From: Pelomonas sp937871895
GTDB lineage: Bacteria > Pseudomonadota > Gammaproteobacteria > Burkholderiales > Burkholderiaceae_C
Reading direction: 5' to 3' (one strand)
DNA: 64,000 nucleotides
Assembly: GCF_046348265.1 (NCBI RefSeq)
Contig: NZ_JAXMEO010000007.1
Shown: positions 45,915 to 55,500 of the stretch, in pieces
How the letters are laid out: the number at the start of each line of letters is the position of its first letter
How positions within the stretch are numbered: the first letter of the stretch is position 1
Translations under genes and position numbers: made by a program
The notes under the pieces: model-generated
The model's database searches: none
What the model was told of the DNA's origin: nothing
What the model saw: the letters and a program-made list of their open reading frames with translations, nothing else

Positions 45915-47588
45915 ATGTACCTGCCCTTCTTCGGCCTGAAGCAGACGCCGTTCTCCATCGCGCCGGACCCGCACTACCTGTTCATGAGCGAGCGCCACCG
46001 CGAGGCGCTGGCGCACTTGCTCTATGGCGTGAGCGGCGGGGGCGGCTTTGTGCTGCTCACGGGCGAGATCGGCGCCGGCAAGACGACGGTGTGCCGCTGC
46101 TTCCTGGACCAGATGCCGGCCGACTGCAACGTGGCCTACATCTTCAACCCCAAGCTCAGCGCCATCGAGCTGCTGCAGACGGTGTGCGACGAGTTCCGCG
46201 TGCCGGTGCGAATCGGAGCAGGGTCGGGCGCTGCGTCGGTCAAGGACTATGTCGACCCGCTCAACGCCTACCTGCTCGCGCAACATGCGGCGGGGCGCAA
46301 CAACCTGCTCATCGTCGATGAAGCGCAAAACCTCTCGGCCGAAGTGCTGGAGCAATTGCGCCTGCTCACCAACCTGGAAACCCGCGAGCGCAAGCTGCTG
46401 CAGGTAGTGCTGATCGGGCAGCCCGAGCTGCGCGACATGCTGGCCCGGCCCGAGCTGGAACAACTGGCCCAGCGCGTGATTGCGCGCTACCACCTGGGCG
46501 CCTTGTCTGAAGACGAGACGACGCAGTACGTCGAGCACCGGTTGCGCGTGGCGGGCCTGCAGGGGCCCTTGCCGCTGGACCGCGCCGCGCTGCGCCGCGT
46601 GCATGCCGAGAGCCGGGGCGTGCCGCGCCGCATCAACCTGGTGTGCGACCGTGCTTTGCTCGGCGCCTATGCGCTGGGCGAGGCGCGCGTGACGGCGGCC
46701 GTCGTGCGCCAGGCGGCCACCGAGGTGCTGGGCGAGGCCCGCGCGCCGCGTGGCCGCATGGCCGACGAACGCACCAGTGCCGGGGGCCGAAGCTGGAGCC
46801 TGGTGCTGGGTGCGGCAGCGCTGGCGATCTTGTCAAGCGCCGTGGCGCTGGCGGTGGCGGCCTGGGTGCTGCGTGCGGGGCGTGGCGATGCGCCGTCGGC
46901 TGCCGGGGCCTCGTCGCCGACAGCTGGACCGCCGGCATCAACACCGGCGGCGGCTTCCGCCGTCGCCAGCGCGCCCGGGTCCAGTCCCCCCTTGCCGTTG
47001 CCCTTGCCAGAGGTGCTGCTGCTGGCTGACCTTCAGCCCTCACCGGGCGAAGCCTGGCAAGCCCTGGCACAGCTGTGGGGGCTGGCGCTGCCGGCGTCGG
47101 CAGAGCCCTGCGCGGCATTGCTCCCACAAGGCCTGCAGTGCTACCGCAACGCGGCGGGCAGCCTCTCGCTCATCCGGCTGTTGGACCGGCCTGTGCTGCT
47201 GCGCTTGCAACTGCCCGGACGCCCAGCGGCCGAGGTCCTGTTGCTCGGGCTGGACAGCCAGTACGCCACGCTGAGTGTGGCTGGCCAGCCGCGCCGCTTG
47301 GCGCTGGAGGCCCTCGCGCAAGTTTGGCGCGGCGAGTTCACGGCGCTGTGGCGCGCGCCGCCGGGCTATGCCAACCGGGACGAGAACAGCGGGGTCCTGT
47401 TCGGCTGGGTGGGCGAGCGCTTGGCGCACGCTGCCGGCGCGACATCAGGGGCTGCGCTCACGCCCGAGATCCAGGCATTTCAGGCCCGCCAGGGCGTGCA
47501 GCCCGACGGGCGCCTCGGGCCCATCACGCTGATGCTGCTCAACCGCGCCAGCGGCGTGGCCGAGCCCGCGCTCGCGCCCGCTCGCTAA
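45915..47588 (+). CDS. ExeA/GspA-type AAA ATPase with peptidoglycan-binding domain
   Basis: A 557-residue inner-membrane protein. YLPFFGLKQTPFSIAPDPHYLF is the ExeA-family start. Walker A is GEIGAGKTT, and Walker B with the sensor region is LLIVDEAQNLSAE. A Pro/Ala-rich stretch and one TM (about residues 290-315) lead to a periplasmic part ending in a peptidoglycan-binding domain (IQAFQARQGVQPDGRLGPITL). With GspB it helps the type II secretion outer-membrane secretin pass through or assemble in the peptidoglycan. The gspB gene follows at 39 bases, but no other type II genes are here. Confidence 0.93.
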   Translation: MYLPFFGLKQTPFSIAPDPHYLFMSERHREALAHLLYGVSGGGGFVLLTGEIGAGKTTVCRCFLDQMPADCNVAYIFNPKLSAIELLQTVCDEFRVPVRIGAGSGAASVKDYVDPLNAYLLAQHAAGRNNLLIVDEAQNLSAEVLEQLRLLTNLETRERKLLQVVLIGQPELRDMLARPELEQLAQRVIARYHLGALSEDETTQYVEHRLRVAGLQGPLPLDRAALRRVHAESRGVPRRINLVCDRALLGAYALGEARVTAAVVRQAATEVLGEARAPRGRMADERTSAGGRSWSLVLGAAALAILSSAVALAVAAWVLRAGRGDAPSAAGASSPTAGPPASTPAAASAVASAPGSSPPLPLPLPEVLLLADLQPSPGEAWQALAQLWGLALPASAEPCAALLPQGLQCYRNAAGSLSLIRLLDRPVLLRLQLPGRPAAEVLLLGLDSQYATLSVAGQPRRLALEALAQVWRGEFTALWRAPPGYANRDENSGVLFGWVGERLAHAAGATSGAALTPEIQAFQARQGVQPDGRLGPITLMLLNRASGVAEPALAPAR

Positions 47589-47627
47589 CGCTCGATCCAC
47601 CCGCCAGACTCAAGCCTGCACCTACCC

Positions 47628-48377
47628 ATGTCCTACATTCTTGACGCCCTCCGCCGCGCCGAAGCCGAGCGTGAGCGCGAGCGTGGCCAGATGCCGGGAC
47701 TGCACGCGCAGCCGCCGGTGCCACCAGTCGCCCAGCGCAGGCCGGCCTCGCGTCGCTGGCAGGCACCCCTCATCGGGTTCGCGCTGCTGGCGCTGCTGGC
47801 GGGGCTCGCCGCCTGGTTGGGCGGTGGCCGATGGTGGAGTGGAGCAGGCCCAAGTGCGCCAGTGGCTGCACCTGCGCCAGCTGCTGGGCCGGCGTCAGCC
47901 GCAGCGACGCAGACCGTTGTCGACAGCGCGGCGGCGTCACTGCCGGCGTCACTGCCGGCTTCGACCGCCGTGGCCCCGGGCCTGCCCGCCGCAGTCCTTG
48001 ACCCCACGGCCTTGCCCGCACGAGTCGCTGCGGCCACGCCGCAGCCGTCGCTCGCGGTTGCGATGTCGGCTCGCACGACCACCCCGCCGAGCGGCAGGAC
48101 AGCGACTCCGGCGCCGACAACCGCCCTGCCAGCGCGCAGCGCCGAGGACCGAGTCCCCCGCCTCGCCGAGCTGCCCGAGAGCCTGCGCCAGGCCCTGCCC
48201 AAGCTGGCCATCAGCGGTTCGATTTACTCCGAGGACGCCGCAAGCCGCTTCGTGATGATCAATGGCGAGGTCGCGCGTGAGGGCGCGGTGCTGGCGCCCG
48301 ACCTGGTGCTCGAACAAATCCGCCCGCGCGAGTTGGTGATGCGCTTTCGCGGGCAGCGCTACTTGCAGCCGGTCTAG
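47628..48377 (+). CDS. gspB: General secretion pathway protein B
   Basis: A 249-residue bitopic protein. The conserved cytoplasmic start is MSYILDALRRAEAERERERG. A TM (LIGFALLALLAGLAAWLG, about residues 45-62), a long Ala/Pro/Thr-rich periplasmic spacer and the C-terminal GspB domain (LAISGSIYSEDAASRFVMIN, EGAVLAPDLVLEQI) follow. It partners the ExeA-like ATPase in type II secretin assembly. Its stop codon TAG lies inside the terminal inverted repeat of a 276-bp element, so the last residues may have been reset by an insertion, though the domain ends where it normally does. Confidence 0.93.
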   Translation: MSYILDALRRAEAERERERGQMPGLHAQPPVPPVAQRRPASRRWQAPLIGFALLALLAGLAAWLGGGRWWSGAGPSAPVAAPAPAAGPASAAATQTVVDSAAASLPASLPASTAVAPGLPAAVLDPTALPARVAAATPQPSLAVAMSARTTTPPSGRTATPAPTTALPARSAEDRVPRLAELPESLRQALPKLAISGSIYSEDAASRFVMINGEVAREGAVLAPDLVLEQIRPRELVMRFRGQRYLQPV

Positions 48378-48648
48378 GAGTCTGCGCGGCAGAAATCCAG
48401 GCCCGCGCCGGGGCGAGTTGCGGGGCCAATCTAGACGCCGGCGAGGCGTTGGATGGGCACCAACAACGAGCCGGCAACGACGAGTGGCCCCGCAAGTCGC
48501 CCCGGCCCGAAGGGTTGGACCCGGAAAGGGGGCGATCCGGCGTTGCGCCGCTTGTCCGGGGGCCGACCCCGGACTGCGCGTCGCGCCTTGCCTCGCCCCC
48601 TTTCCGGATCCAACGCGGGCCTGGATTTCTGCCGCGCAGACTCCTAGA
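48373..48648. mobile_element. 276-bp element with perfect 35-bp terminal inverted repeats
   Basis: The bases at 48373-48407 (starting TCTAGGAGTCTGCGCGGCAG) are the exact reverse complement of 48614-48648. Inside are two further stems: 48408-48428 with 48485-48505 (one mismatch in 21), and 48515-48535 with 48593-48613 (one mismatch in 21). The second encloses a small TCCGGGG/CCCCGGA hairpin. Almost every base is therefore in a stem, giving a cloverleaf-like fold. There is no coding capacity for a transposase. It overlaps the gspB stop codon. I read it as a non-autonomous, MITE- or REP-like element. Confidence 0.8.
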
Positions 48649-48715
48649 TCTGCATCAAGGCGGCTTTCGGCCGGGCTGACTAGGCTTTGGCGCTCCGACT
48701 CTTAGCCCCGTCGCC

Positions 48716-49879
48716 ATGTCCACCCACGCTTCCGCCCAGCCCCACGTCCTCATCAGCGGCGCCGGCCCGGCCGGCCTGGCGCTGGCCTGTGCGCTGCACG
48801 ACCGTGGCCTGCGTGTGCGGGTGCTGGAGCAGGCGAGCGAGGCGAGCCTTGCCGCGCCGCCTGACGACGGCCGCGAGATCGCGCTCACGCACCGCTCGCG
48901 GCGCTTGCTGGAGCAACTCGGCCTGTGGGCGCGCATCCCTGAGGTCTCGCCGCTCAGGCGCGCCACCGTGCAGTCGGCCGGCTCGCGCGTGCCGCTGCCG
49001 TTTGAGTCCGAGGGGCAGGACCTGGGCTGGCTGGTGGCCAATCGGTACCTGCGTGCGGCGGCGTTTGCAGGCGCGCGAGAACGTGGCATCGAGCTGCTGT
49101 GCGGCCAGCGTGTCAGCGGCTTCACCCGCAGCGACGCCATGGCCGAGCTGTGCACCGAGAGCGGCGAGCGCCACGCCGCGCCGCTCGTCGTGGCGGCGGA
49201 CAGCCGCTTCTCGCCGCTGCGGCGCCTCGCCGGCATCGGCGCGCGGCACCGCGACTTCGGGCGCAGTGCGTTGCTGGTGCCGCTCTCGCACGCGCAGCCG
49301 CACGAGGGCCTGGCGCAAGAGTGCTTTCTGCAGGGCCACACCCTCGCCCTGCTGCCCATGCCGGGCCAGCGCTGCTCGGCGGTATGGACGGTGGCCAACC
49401 ACGCGCTGCCCGGCATTGCGGCCATGGACGACGCCGAACTCGCCGCCACCATCCAGCAGGCCTGCGGCAGCCGCTTAGGCCCCATGCAGGTGGTCGGCCG
49501 CCGCCACATCTACCCGCTGGTCGCCGTGTGGGCCGAGCGCTTTGTGGGTCCGCGCTTTGCCTTGATTGGCGACGCGGCGGTGGGCATGCACCCCGTCACC
49601 GCGCATGGCTACAACCTGGGGCTCTACGGCATCGAGGCGCTTGCGCGGCGGCTCGACCCCAACACCGACCCCGGTGCGCTCGCTCCGCTGCTGGCCTACG
49701 AGGCCGAGCACCGCCGCGAGGCCGGCCCCATCTACACCGGCACCAATGCCCTGGTGCGCTTCTTCACCGACGACCGCGCCCCCGTGCTGGCGCTACGCCG
49801 CGCCGTCATCGACGTGGCGCGCCACCTGCCACCGCTGCGCGCGGCGATCACGCGCAAGCTGGTGGATGCGGCTGCCTAA
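48716..49879 (+). CDS. ubiM: UbiM-like FAD-dependent ubiquinone hydroxylase
   Basis: A 387-residue class A flavoprotein monooxygenase of the UbiH/UbiF/UbiM group, acting in ubiquinone ring hydroxylation. The FAD dinucleotide fold is VLISGAGPAGLALACALHDRG, the DG motif region is AADSRFSPLRRLAGI, and the second FAD motif is FALIGDAAVGMHPVTAHGYNLGLYG. That last form is characteristic of UbiM, the 5-demethoxyubiquinol hydroxylase seen in some proteobacteria in place of Coq7 or UbiF. UbiH-type activity cannot be excluded. Its 3' end overlaps the opposing PEP-CTERM gene by three bases. Confidence 0.82.
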   Translation: MSTHASAQPHVLISGAGPAGLALACALHDRGLRVRVLEQASEASLAAPPDDGREIALTHRSRRLLEQLGLWARIPEVSPLRRATVQSAGSRVPLPFESEGQDLGWLVANRYLRAAAFAGARERGIELLCGQRVSGFTRSDAMAELCTESGERHAAPLVVAADSRFSPLRRLAGIGARHRDFGRSALLVPLSHAQPHEGLAQECFLQGHTLALLPMPGQRCSAVWTVANHALPGIAAMDDAELAATIQQACGSRLGPMQVVGRRHIYPLVAVWAERFVGPRFALIGDAAVGMHPVTAHGYNLGLYGIEALARRLDPNTDPGALAPLLAYEAEHRREAGPIYTGTNALVRFFTDDRAPVLALRRAVIDVARHLPPLRAAITRKLVDAAA

Positions 49880-50775
49880 CTGCGTCGGCGACGCAGGGCT
49901 GCCAGCCCCACCACGCCACCCAGCATCAGCGCCCAGGACGATGGCTCGGGCACGGCCGTCACCCAGCCCAGTTGGACCGGACTGTCGAGCGTGACGCCCG
50001 TGGGCAGTTGCATCGACAGCCGCGCGGTGTGGCCGAAGTCGGTCGTCGCGCTAAAGCCAGGAGCTCCGAGCAGATTGATGACGTTGGCCGAAGCGCCGAC
50101 CGACATGAAGATCGCCATGGTCTCTCCGGGCAGCAGGTCGAAAGCAGCCGAGGACAGCACCGCGTGCGAGGCGAACGCGTGCTCGGAGGAGCTGGTGGTG
50201 AACCCTCCCTCGTGGCGAACGATGGCCGTCAGGTCGGGTGCCGGGTCGCCGAGGTCGTGGCTGTAGCGGTACTGATAGAACGCGTTGCCGCTGTAGCGCA
50301 CGGTGTCGTCGGGCGCGACGATGGCGATGCCGAACACGGCATTCAGGGTGTTGGCGACCGTGCCGCTCGGGCTGGCCCCAAGCGTCCGTGCATAGCTGGC
50401 CGTGGTGTCAATGGCGATCGACCCCGCGCCGAAATGAACCGCCGATGCCGAACCATTGCGCAGCGTCAGGTCAAAGCTGCTCATGGACAGCGTGAAGTTG
50501 ACCCCCAGGGGCTCGGCCACCGCCACACCCTTGAGCGTGCCGGCCGCATAGTCCGCCTCTGCTTTGTTGGCGCCGAGCGTGACCGTGGCCAGCAGCGGGT
50601 CGGTGTCCTGAACGAGCGGGCCCAGCATGTTGTCCAGCCGCGCATCCATGGTGTGTCCGATCACCGTCAAGGTGGCGGGAACGACGGGGGCGTCGGCTTG
50701 CGCAACGTGGCTTGCGGCTGCAATCGCCGCCGCCACATAGAAGCTGCGCTTCGCGCGGGTCAGGGGGGCATGCAT
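49876..50775 (-). CDS. PEP-CTERM sorting-signal protein
   Basis: A 299-residue exported protein. A signal peptide covers about 1-28 (FYVAAAIAAASHVAQA). A beta-rich middle follows, with many Thr/Ser/Asn and no Cys. The C-terminus is VPEPSSWALMLGGVVGLAALRRRRS, which has the Pro-Glu-Pro motif, a TM and a basic tail recognised by exosortase. The ATG at 50775 has AAGGAG upstream. The middle domain resembles PEP-CTERM proteins that carry it alone; I do not know a function. It is the last gene of the sigma/kinase/two-partner run, 98 bases after the transporter. The exosortase must be elsewhere in the genome. Confidence 0.9.
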   Translation of the reverse strand: MHAPLTRAKRSFYVAAAIAAASHVAQADAPVVPATLTVIGHTMDARLDNMLGPLVQDTDPLLATVTLGANKAEADYAAGTLKGVAVAEPLGVNFTLSMSSFDLTLRNGSASAVHFGAGSIAIDTTASYARTLGASPSGTVANTLNAVFGIAIVAPDDTVRYSGNAFYQYRYSHDLGDPAPDLTAIVRHEGGFTTSSSEHAFASHAVLSSAAFDLLPGETMAIFMSVGASANVINLLGAPGFSATTDFGHTARLSMQLPTGVTLDSPVQLGWVTAVPEPSSWALMLGGVVGLAALRRRRS

Positions 50776-50873
50776 TCGTGGGGCTCCTTGCTCAGATGCA
50801 GGGGAGTGTTTCAGTGCATCGCACAGCACACCATCCCCAGATCCTGAAGTCGGCAAGGAACGCCAGCTGTGGA

Positions 50874-52502
50874 TCAAAGCCAGTTCCACTGCAGCGACAC
50901 ATGCAGCCGGTCCCCGCCCTTGGGCTGGGCCAGCAAGCCGCTGCGCAGCCGTTGTGACCACTGCAGCTGCAGCCAGAAGCCGCCCGGCAGCGAAGCCGAC
51001 AGGCCCACGCCGGCACTGGCCAGCGTGCGCTTCGCCGGCTCGCCGGGCTGGGCGCGGTGCACGCGCAACTGCGCCGCGTCGGCCAGCAGCGAGGGCGTGA
51101 CGATGACGCCGCCGCCGGGCTGCCAGGCCGGCCCGCGCAGTTCGTTGCGCCACACCCAGCCGCTGTCGCCAAAGCCTGCGCCTTCGGCAAAGCCGCGCAC
51201 GCCGGACACGCCACCGCCATTGATCTGCTCGCTGCCCAGCAGGTTGGCGTTCGCCTGTTGCAGGGTGACCGAGGCCGCCCAGGTGAGCGGTCCGAGCGGG
51301 GTGCTGCGGTCTGCCTGCAACTGCACATAACGGTAGCGTGCGGTGGCGCCAGGGCGTGTGGCGTCGAAGGCGGCGTCCTCGTTGGTGTCGGCCAGGCCGC
51401 CGGGCGACATGACGAGGTTGAGCGACAGACGTGTGCTGCCCCAGTCGTCCTGCTGCCGGGCCTGGTAGCCCAGCAGGAACTGGCCGATGCGCGTGACGGT
51501 CTGCGTGACGGGCGTCTCGCTGAACAGCAGGTTGTTGTCACTGCGCTTGTGGTCGAAGCCGAGGACGACGCCGTCCGTCCACGCGCCGGCCAGTCGCAGC
51601 GGGACCTCGTAGCGCAGGCTCTGCCCGCTGGAGCCGCCGGTCAGCGCCAGCGGCTCGGGCATGCGGCCACGGATGCGGCTTTCGTTGGCGTTGAGGCTCA
51701 GTAGATGGCGCCAAGGCAGGGCGGTGGTGTAGCCCGCAGCCAGCGTGCGGGTGTGCTCGAAGTCGGGGCTGGCGACGAGGCGCAGCGTGGCCTGGTCGTC
51801 GGCGTGCAGCAGGCGGTTCAGCGTGACGCCGGCACTGACGCGCTCGCGGCCTGTTACGGGGCTGCCGGTGTTGTCGGCACCGGCCGACCATTGCAGCCGC
51901 GGCAGCTCCTGCACCTGCAGCGTCACATCCACCGCGCCGGGCGAGCGGCCGGGTTCGAACTTCGCCTGCACCTGGCGGCCGGGCGCGGCGCGTTCCAGCC
52001 AGCCGAGTTCGCGGTCGAGGGCGTCGGCCTCCAGTGCTTCATCGCCGCGCAGCCCGATGCGGCTCGCCAGGCCGTCGGGGTCAGCGGCGCCCTCGATGCG
52101 CAATCGGCCGAGGCGGCCCTGGGTGACCTCGATGCGCAGCTGGCCGCGGCTCACGTCCTGGTCCGGCACGCCGGCCACCGAGAAGGCCTGGCCCGATCGC
52201 GCCAAGCGGCGGTTCACCTCCGTCACCAGGGCCTGCACGCTTTGCGGCGTCAGCGGGCGGCCAAGCTGGAGGTTGAACTGGCCGCGCAGTGCGGCGGCCT
52301 CAGGGCCGGCGAGGGCGTCGATGCGCACACCGTCCTCCATGGCCGCAGGCGAACCGGCGGGGACGACGGCGATGCCGCGCGTGAGTGGTGCGGTGGGCGG
52401 TGCGGTGGGCGACTCGGCCTGGGCCGTGGACATCAGCAGGCCGGCACTCAGCGCCGCGAGAGGGAAAAGGGGGCTGTAAGGGCGTGTCATGGCGGGCTTC
52501 AT
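50874..52502 (-). CDS. Two-partner secretion outer-membrane transporter (ShlB/FhaC/HecB family)
   Basis: A 542-residue Omp85-superfamily pore for export of the adjacent exoprotein. The signal peptide covers about 1-29 (ending STAQA). POTRA domains are at about 70-200 (LTPQSVQALVTEVNRRLARSG, GRLRIEVTQGRLGRLRIEG). The C-terminal 16-strand barrel contains the secretion motif region VSGVRGFAEGAGFGDSGW and ends in an aromatic strand, LHVSLQWNWL. Its ATG shares its A with the exoprotein stop (TGATG), so the two are translationally coupled. Confidence 0.94.
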   Translation of the reverse strand: MKPAMTRPYSPLFPLAALSAGLLMSTAQAESPTAPPTAPLTRGIAVVPAGSPAAMEDGVRIDALAGPEAAALRGQFNLQLGRPLTPQSVQALVTEVNRRLARSGQAFSVAGVPDQDVSRGQLRIEVTQGRLGRLRIEGAADPDGLASRIGLRGDEALEADALDRELGWLERAAPGRQVQAKFEPGRSPGAVDVTLQVQELPRLQWSAGADNTGSPVTGRERVSAGVTLNRLLHADDQATLRLVASPDFEHTRTLAAGYTTALPWRHLLSLNANESRIRGRMPEPLALTGGSSGQSLRYEVPLRLAGAWTDGVVLGFDHKRSDNNLLFSETPVTQTVTRIGQFLLGYQARQQDDWGSTRLSLNLVMSPGGLADTNEDAAFDATRPGATARYRYVQLQADRSTPLGPLTWAASVTLQQANANLLGSEQINGGGVSGVRGFAEGAGFGDSGWVWRNELRGPAWQPGGGVIVTPSLLADAAQLRVHRAQPGEPAKRTLASAGVGLSASLPGGFWLQLQWSQRLRSGLLAQPKGGDRLHVSLQWNWL

Positions 52503-55500
52503 CAGTGCGGGAGGGTCAACAGCAGCGACGCGCTGCTCTGCCAGCCGCTCTGGCGGGCAACGTAGGCGGAAACGGCGTTGACGACGGAGGCTCGCCCGTC
52601 CTCGCCGGAGAGCAACTGGCGCAGCTCGGCGTCACCGAACTTCGCGTTCCGGGCGTCCTGCGCGGCCTTGTCGAGCTTGGCCTGCCCGTTGTCCCAAGAG
52701 TCGGCCGCCTGGCCCGCGTCGATGGCCACGCCGATGGCGACACCCGCGACCGAGCCCCCGGCCTGGAAGATCTTGGCCGCCGTCTTGATGTTGTTGGACA
52801 CGAGGTTGCGCAGCTTCTCCGGCGCCTTGCTCAGCACGGAGATGCCGCGCTTGAGCACGTCGTCACCTTGCTCGGCCACGCCGCCCGCCTGGCGGGCAGC
52901 GTCGTCGATGCTCTGGGCGCTCTGTCCGAACTGGCTAGGCCCGCTGGTTGCCGTCCAGGCGGGTCGGCCCTTGATATTGACCGCGGGTCGCGGGTCGCTA
53001 CTGGGTACCCAGGCCGGTTGCTTGCCGGGTGCATGGCCGGTCCGCCATACGTTGCGCTGCTGCTGTGCCGCACGCGCCTGCTGCCCCAGATCCATCGCCT
53101 GGTCGGCACTCATGCCGACCTGCTGGCGGCGCGCCAGGTGCGGGAACAGCGAGTCGGCGAGCGAGTCGCGCAGGCCGGTGTTGTCCAGCACCTGCCCGGC
53201 GGCCAGCAGCGGCGACTTGGACAGCACGGCCGTCAGCGCCGCGTTGCCGCTGCTGCCTGCCGGGCCCAGACCGGCCATGGCCATGGCGCGCATCGTGAAG
53301 TCGGGCGGCGGGGTGCCGACGTCAAACAGCACCGCCAGGTTGCGCCCGCCGCCCTGGGCAGCGCGCAGCGCCTTTTGCTCCGTCATCCAGGTGCGGAACA
53401 GCTCGGCGCTGTGGCTGGCCACCTCGGCCTGGCTGTTCTTGACGACGCTGGCCACGTGGTCGAGCAGCGCGCGCTCGTCCGGGGCGTAGGGCTCGCCGCG
53501 CTCCAGCAGGGCCAGGGCGCGGTCCGTCATGCCCATCGCGACGAAGGCGCGGCGGCCGGTGCCGTCGATGGCGGCCCGCTCGGCGACGAGCTGCTGCAGG
53601 TCGGCCAGCATCGTGGCATCGACGCCTTGGATGATGGCCTCGCTGACGGCGTTGACCAGCATCGACAGCTGGCCGCCCGTCATCATGTCCACCGGCGTCA
53701 TCAGCAGGCTGACGACATGCGTCACGGCCTTGGAGGTGGCCATCGAACGCTCTATCTCCAGCAGCTTGGCGCTGATCCTGGCGTTGAGCTCGGACAGCTT
53801 CTGTTGGGTGGGGCCATCTGGCGCTTGCGTGACCGCGCTCCAGAAGTCCCGGCGCGCCTTCTCGTACTCCGCCTCGGCGATCTTGGCGTAGTGGGCGATG
53901 GTCTCCCTGGTGTCGGCCAGCATCTGGGCCTGGACTTCGGGTGGGTAGTCACTGTTGGCGATTTGTTGCAGCCGGTTTGTGTAGAGCGCGATGCCATTGA
54001 GTGCCTCGCTCGCCATGGGTGATGCCGCGTACGCCGATTCGAAGATGGCATCCATCTGAGGCTGCGGCGCGCCCAGGATGCCCGGTGTGAGCTGGGGCAG
54101 AGGTACGGTGAGCGTGGGTTGGGGTCCGACGCCGACGCGCGTGACGACGATGACGTTGCTCGGCGGGGGGGGTGGTGGTGGCGGTGGTGGCTGCAGGATC
54201 TGTTGCACCGTCGGGCGGTCGGCGGAGAAGGTGATCGTGGGGACCGTGACCGTCACGAATGCGCGCCCATCGCCGCAGTCCAGGGGTGCGGTCCTGAGGC
54301 ATGCGCTGTAGACCACGCCATAGCTCCCCGGCGGCGTGCCCGGCGCGATGAAGAGCCGCCCCTGTTCGTCCAGGCTCGCGTCCGGCAGCGAACTGCTCAG
54401 CACGGCATACCGCATCTGGTTCGCCTCCAGCGGCTGGCCGCCGTAGCGGTCGTTGGCGACCAACGAGGCGCTGTCTCCGACCTGGATGCTGACGAAGTGT
54501 GTGCCCATGCTCCATGACGGTGCCGGCGTGGGCGCAGGGGTGGGTGTTGGCGCGGGAGCTGGTGTGGGTGCAGGGGTGGGGGCTGGCGACGGAGCGGGCG
54601 TGGGAGCTGGGGAAGGCGCAGGGGAAGGGGCAGGCGCTGGGGCCGGCGCGGGAGCGGGTGTTGGCGCAGGCGTTGGCGCTGGCGTCGGAGCGGGCGTGGG
54701 AGCTGGTGTGGGTGCAGGCGCGGGTGCTGGCGTGGGAGCCGGAGTTGGCGCGGGAGCGGGTGTGGGTACAGGGGTGGGTGCAGGCGCGGGAGCGGGTGTC
54801 GGCGCAGGTGCTGGCGCAGGCGCAGGCGCTGGCGCTGGAGCAGCGGGGGCGATGCGGTAGTAAAGCCCCCCCGCCGCCGTGCCGGCGTCGTCCGGGCCCT
54901 TGCCGTAGACGACGTTGGCTGCTGGCAGCGGCGCGCCGCTGTACTGAACGTAGCGCGTGCCGGCCACGTCGGTCTGCGACGCCTGAGGCGCGAACAGGCG
55001 GATGTGCTTGCCCATCACCGTGCGCGACTTGATAACCAACTGCCCGTCTCCATGGCCAATGCCGGCCTGGCCAGCCGCGAGGGTCAGCGTGCCGTCGGCC
55101 TGGATGTATTCCGTCCCGGTTGGGTTGTTCAGCAGCAGGTGGCGGCCGGCGAGCAGGGTCAGCGCGGAGTTGCTCGGGCCGGTCGCGCCGCCGAGGCCGA
55201 TGGACGAGTTGACGATGAGGTCGCGGTCCGCCTGTAGGGTTAGGTTGTAGGTCGAAGTGAAGAGATAGGGCGGGCTGGCGGGCGGGGGAACCGCGGCGAT
55301 GACGAGGTCGCCCGAGGCGGGGCCGGTGGAGGTGGTCGTGATGACGACGTTGGCCGTCTGCAGCGCGGCTTGGATGTCGTTGACGCTGATGTTGGACTGC
55401 GCCTTGTCCGCGGTGATGGTGCTCGGCGCGGTCGAGATGGTCACGTCGGTGGGGTCCAGCAGCAGGGTGCCGGCGCTGCCGTCCGTGGCGCGCAGGTCGG

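Noticed and set aside
54530..54843. A CRISPR-like or satellite array
   Set aside because: The periodic units are hexamers with no spacers and keep an Ala-Pro reading frame; it is a coding repeat.
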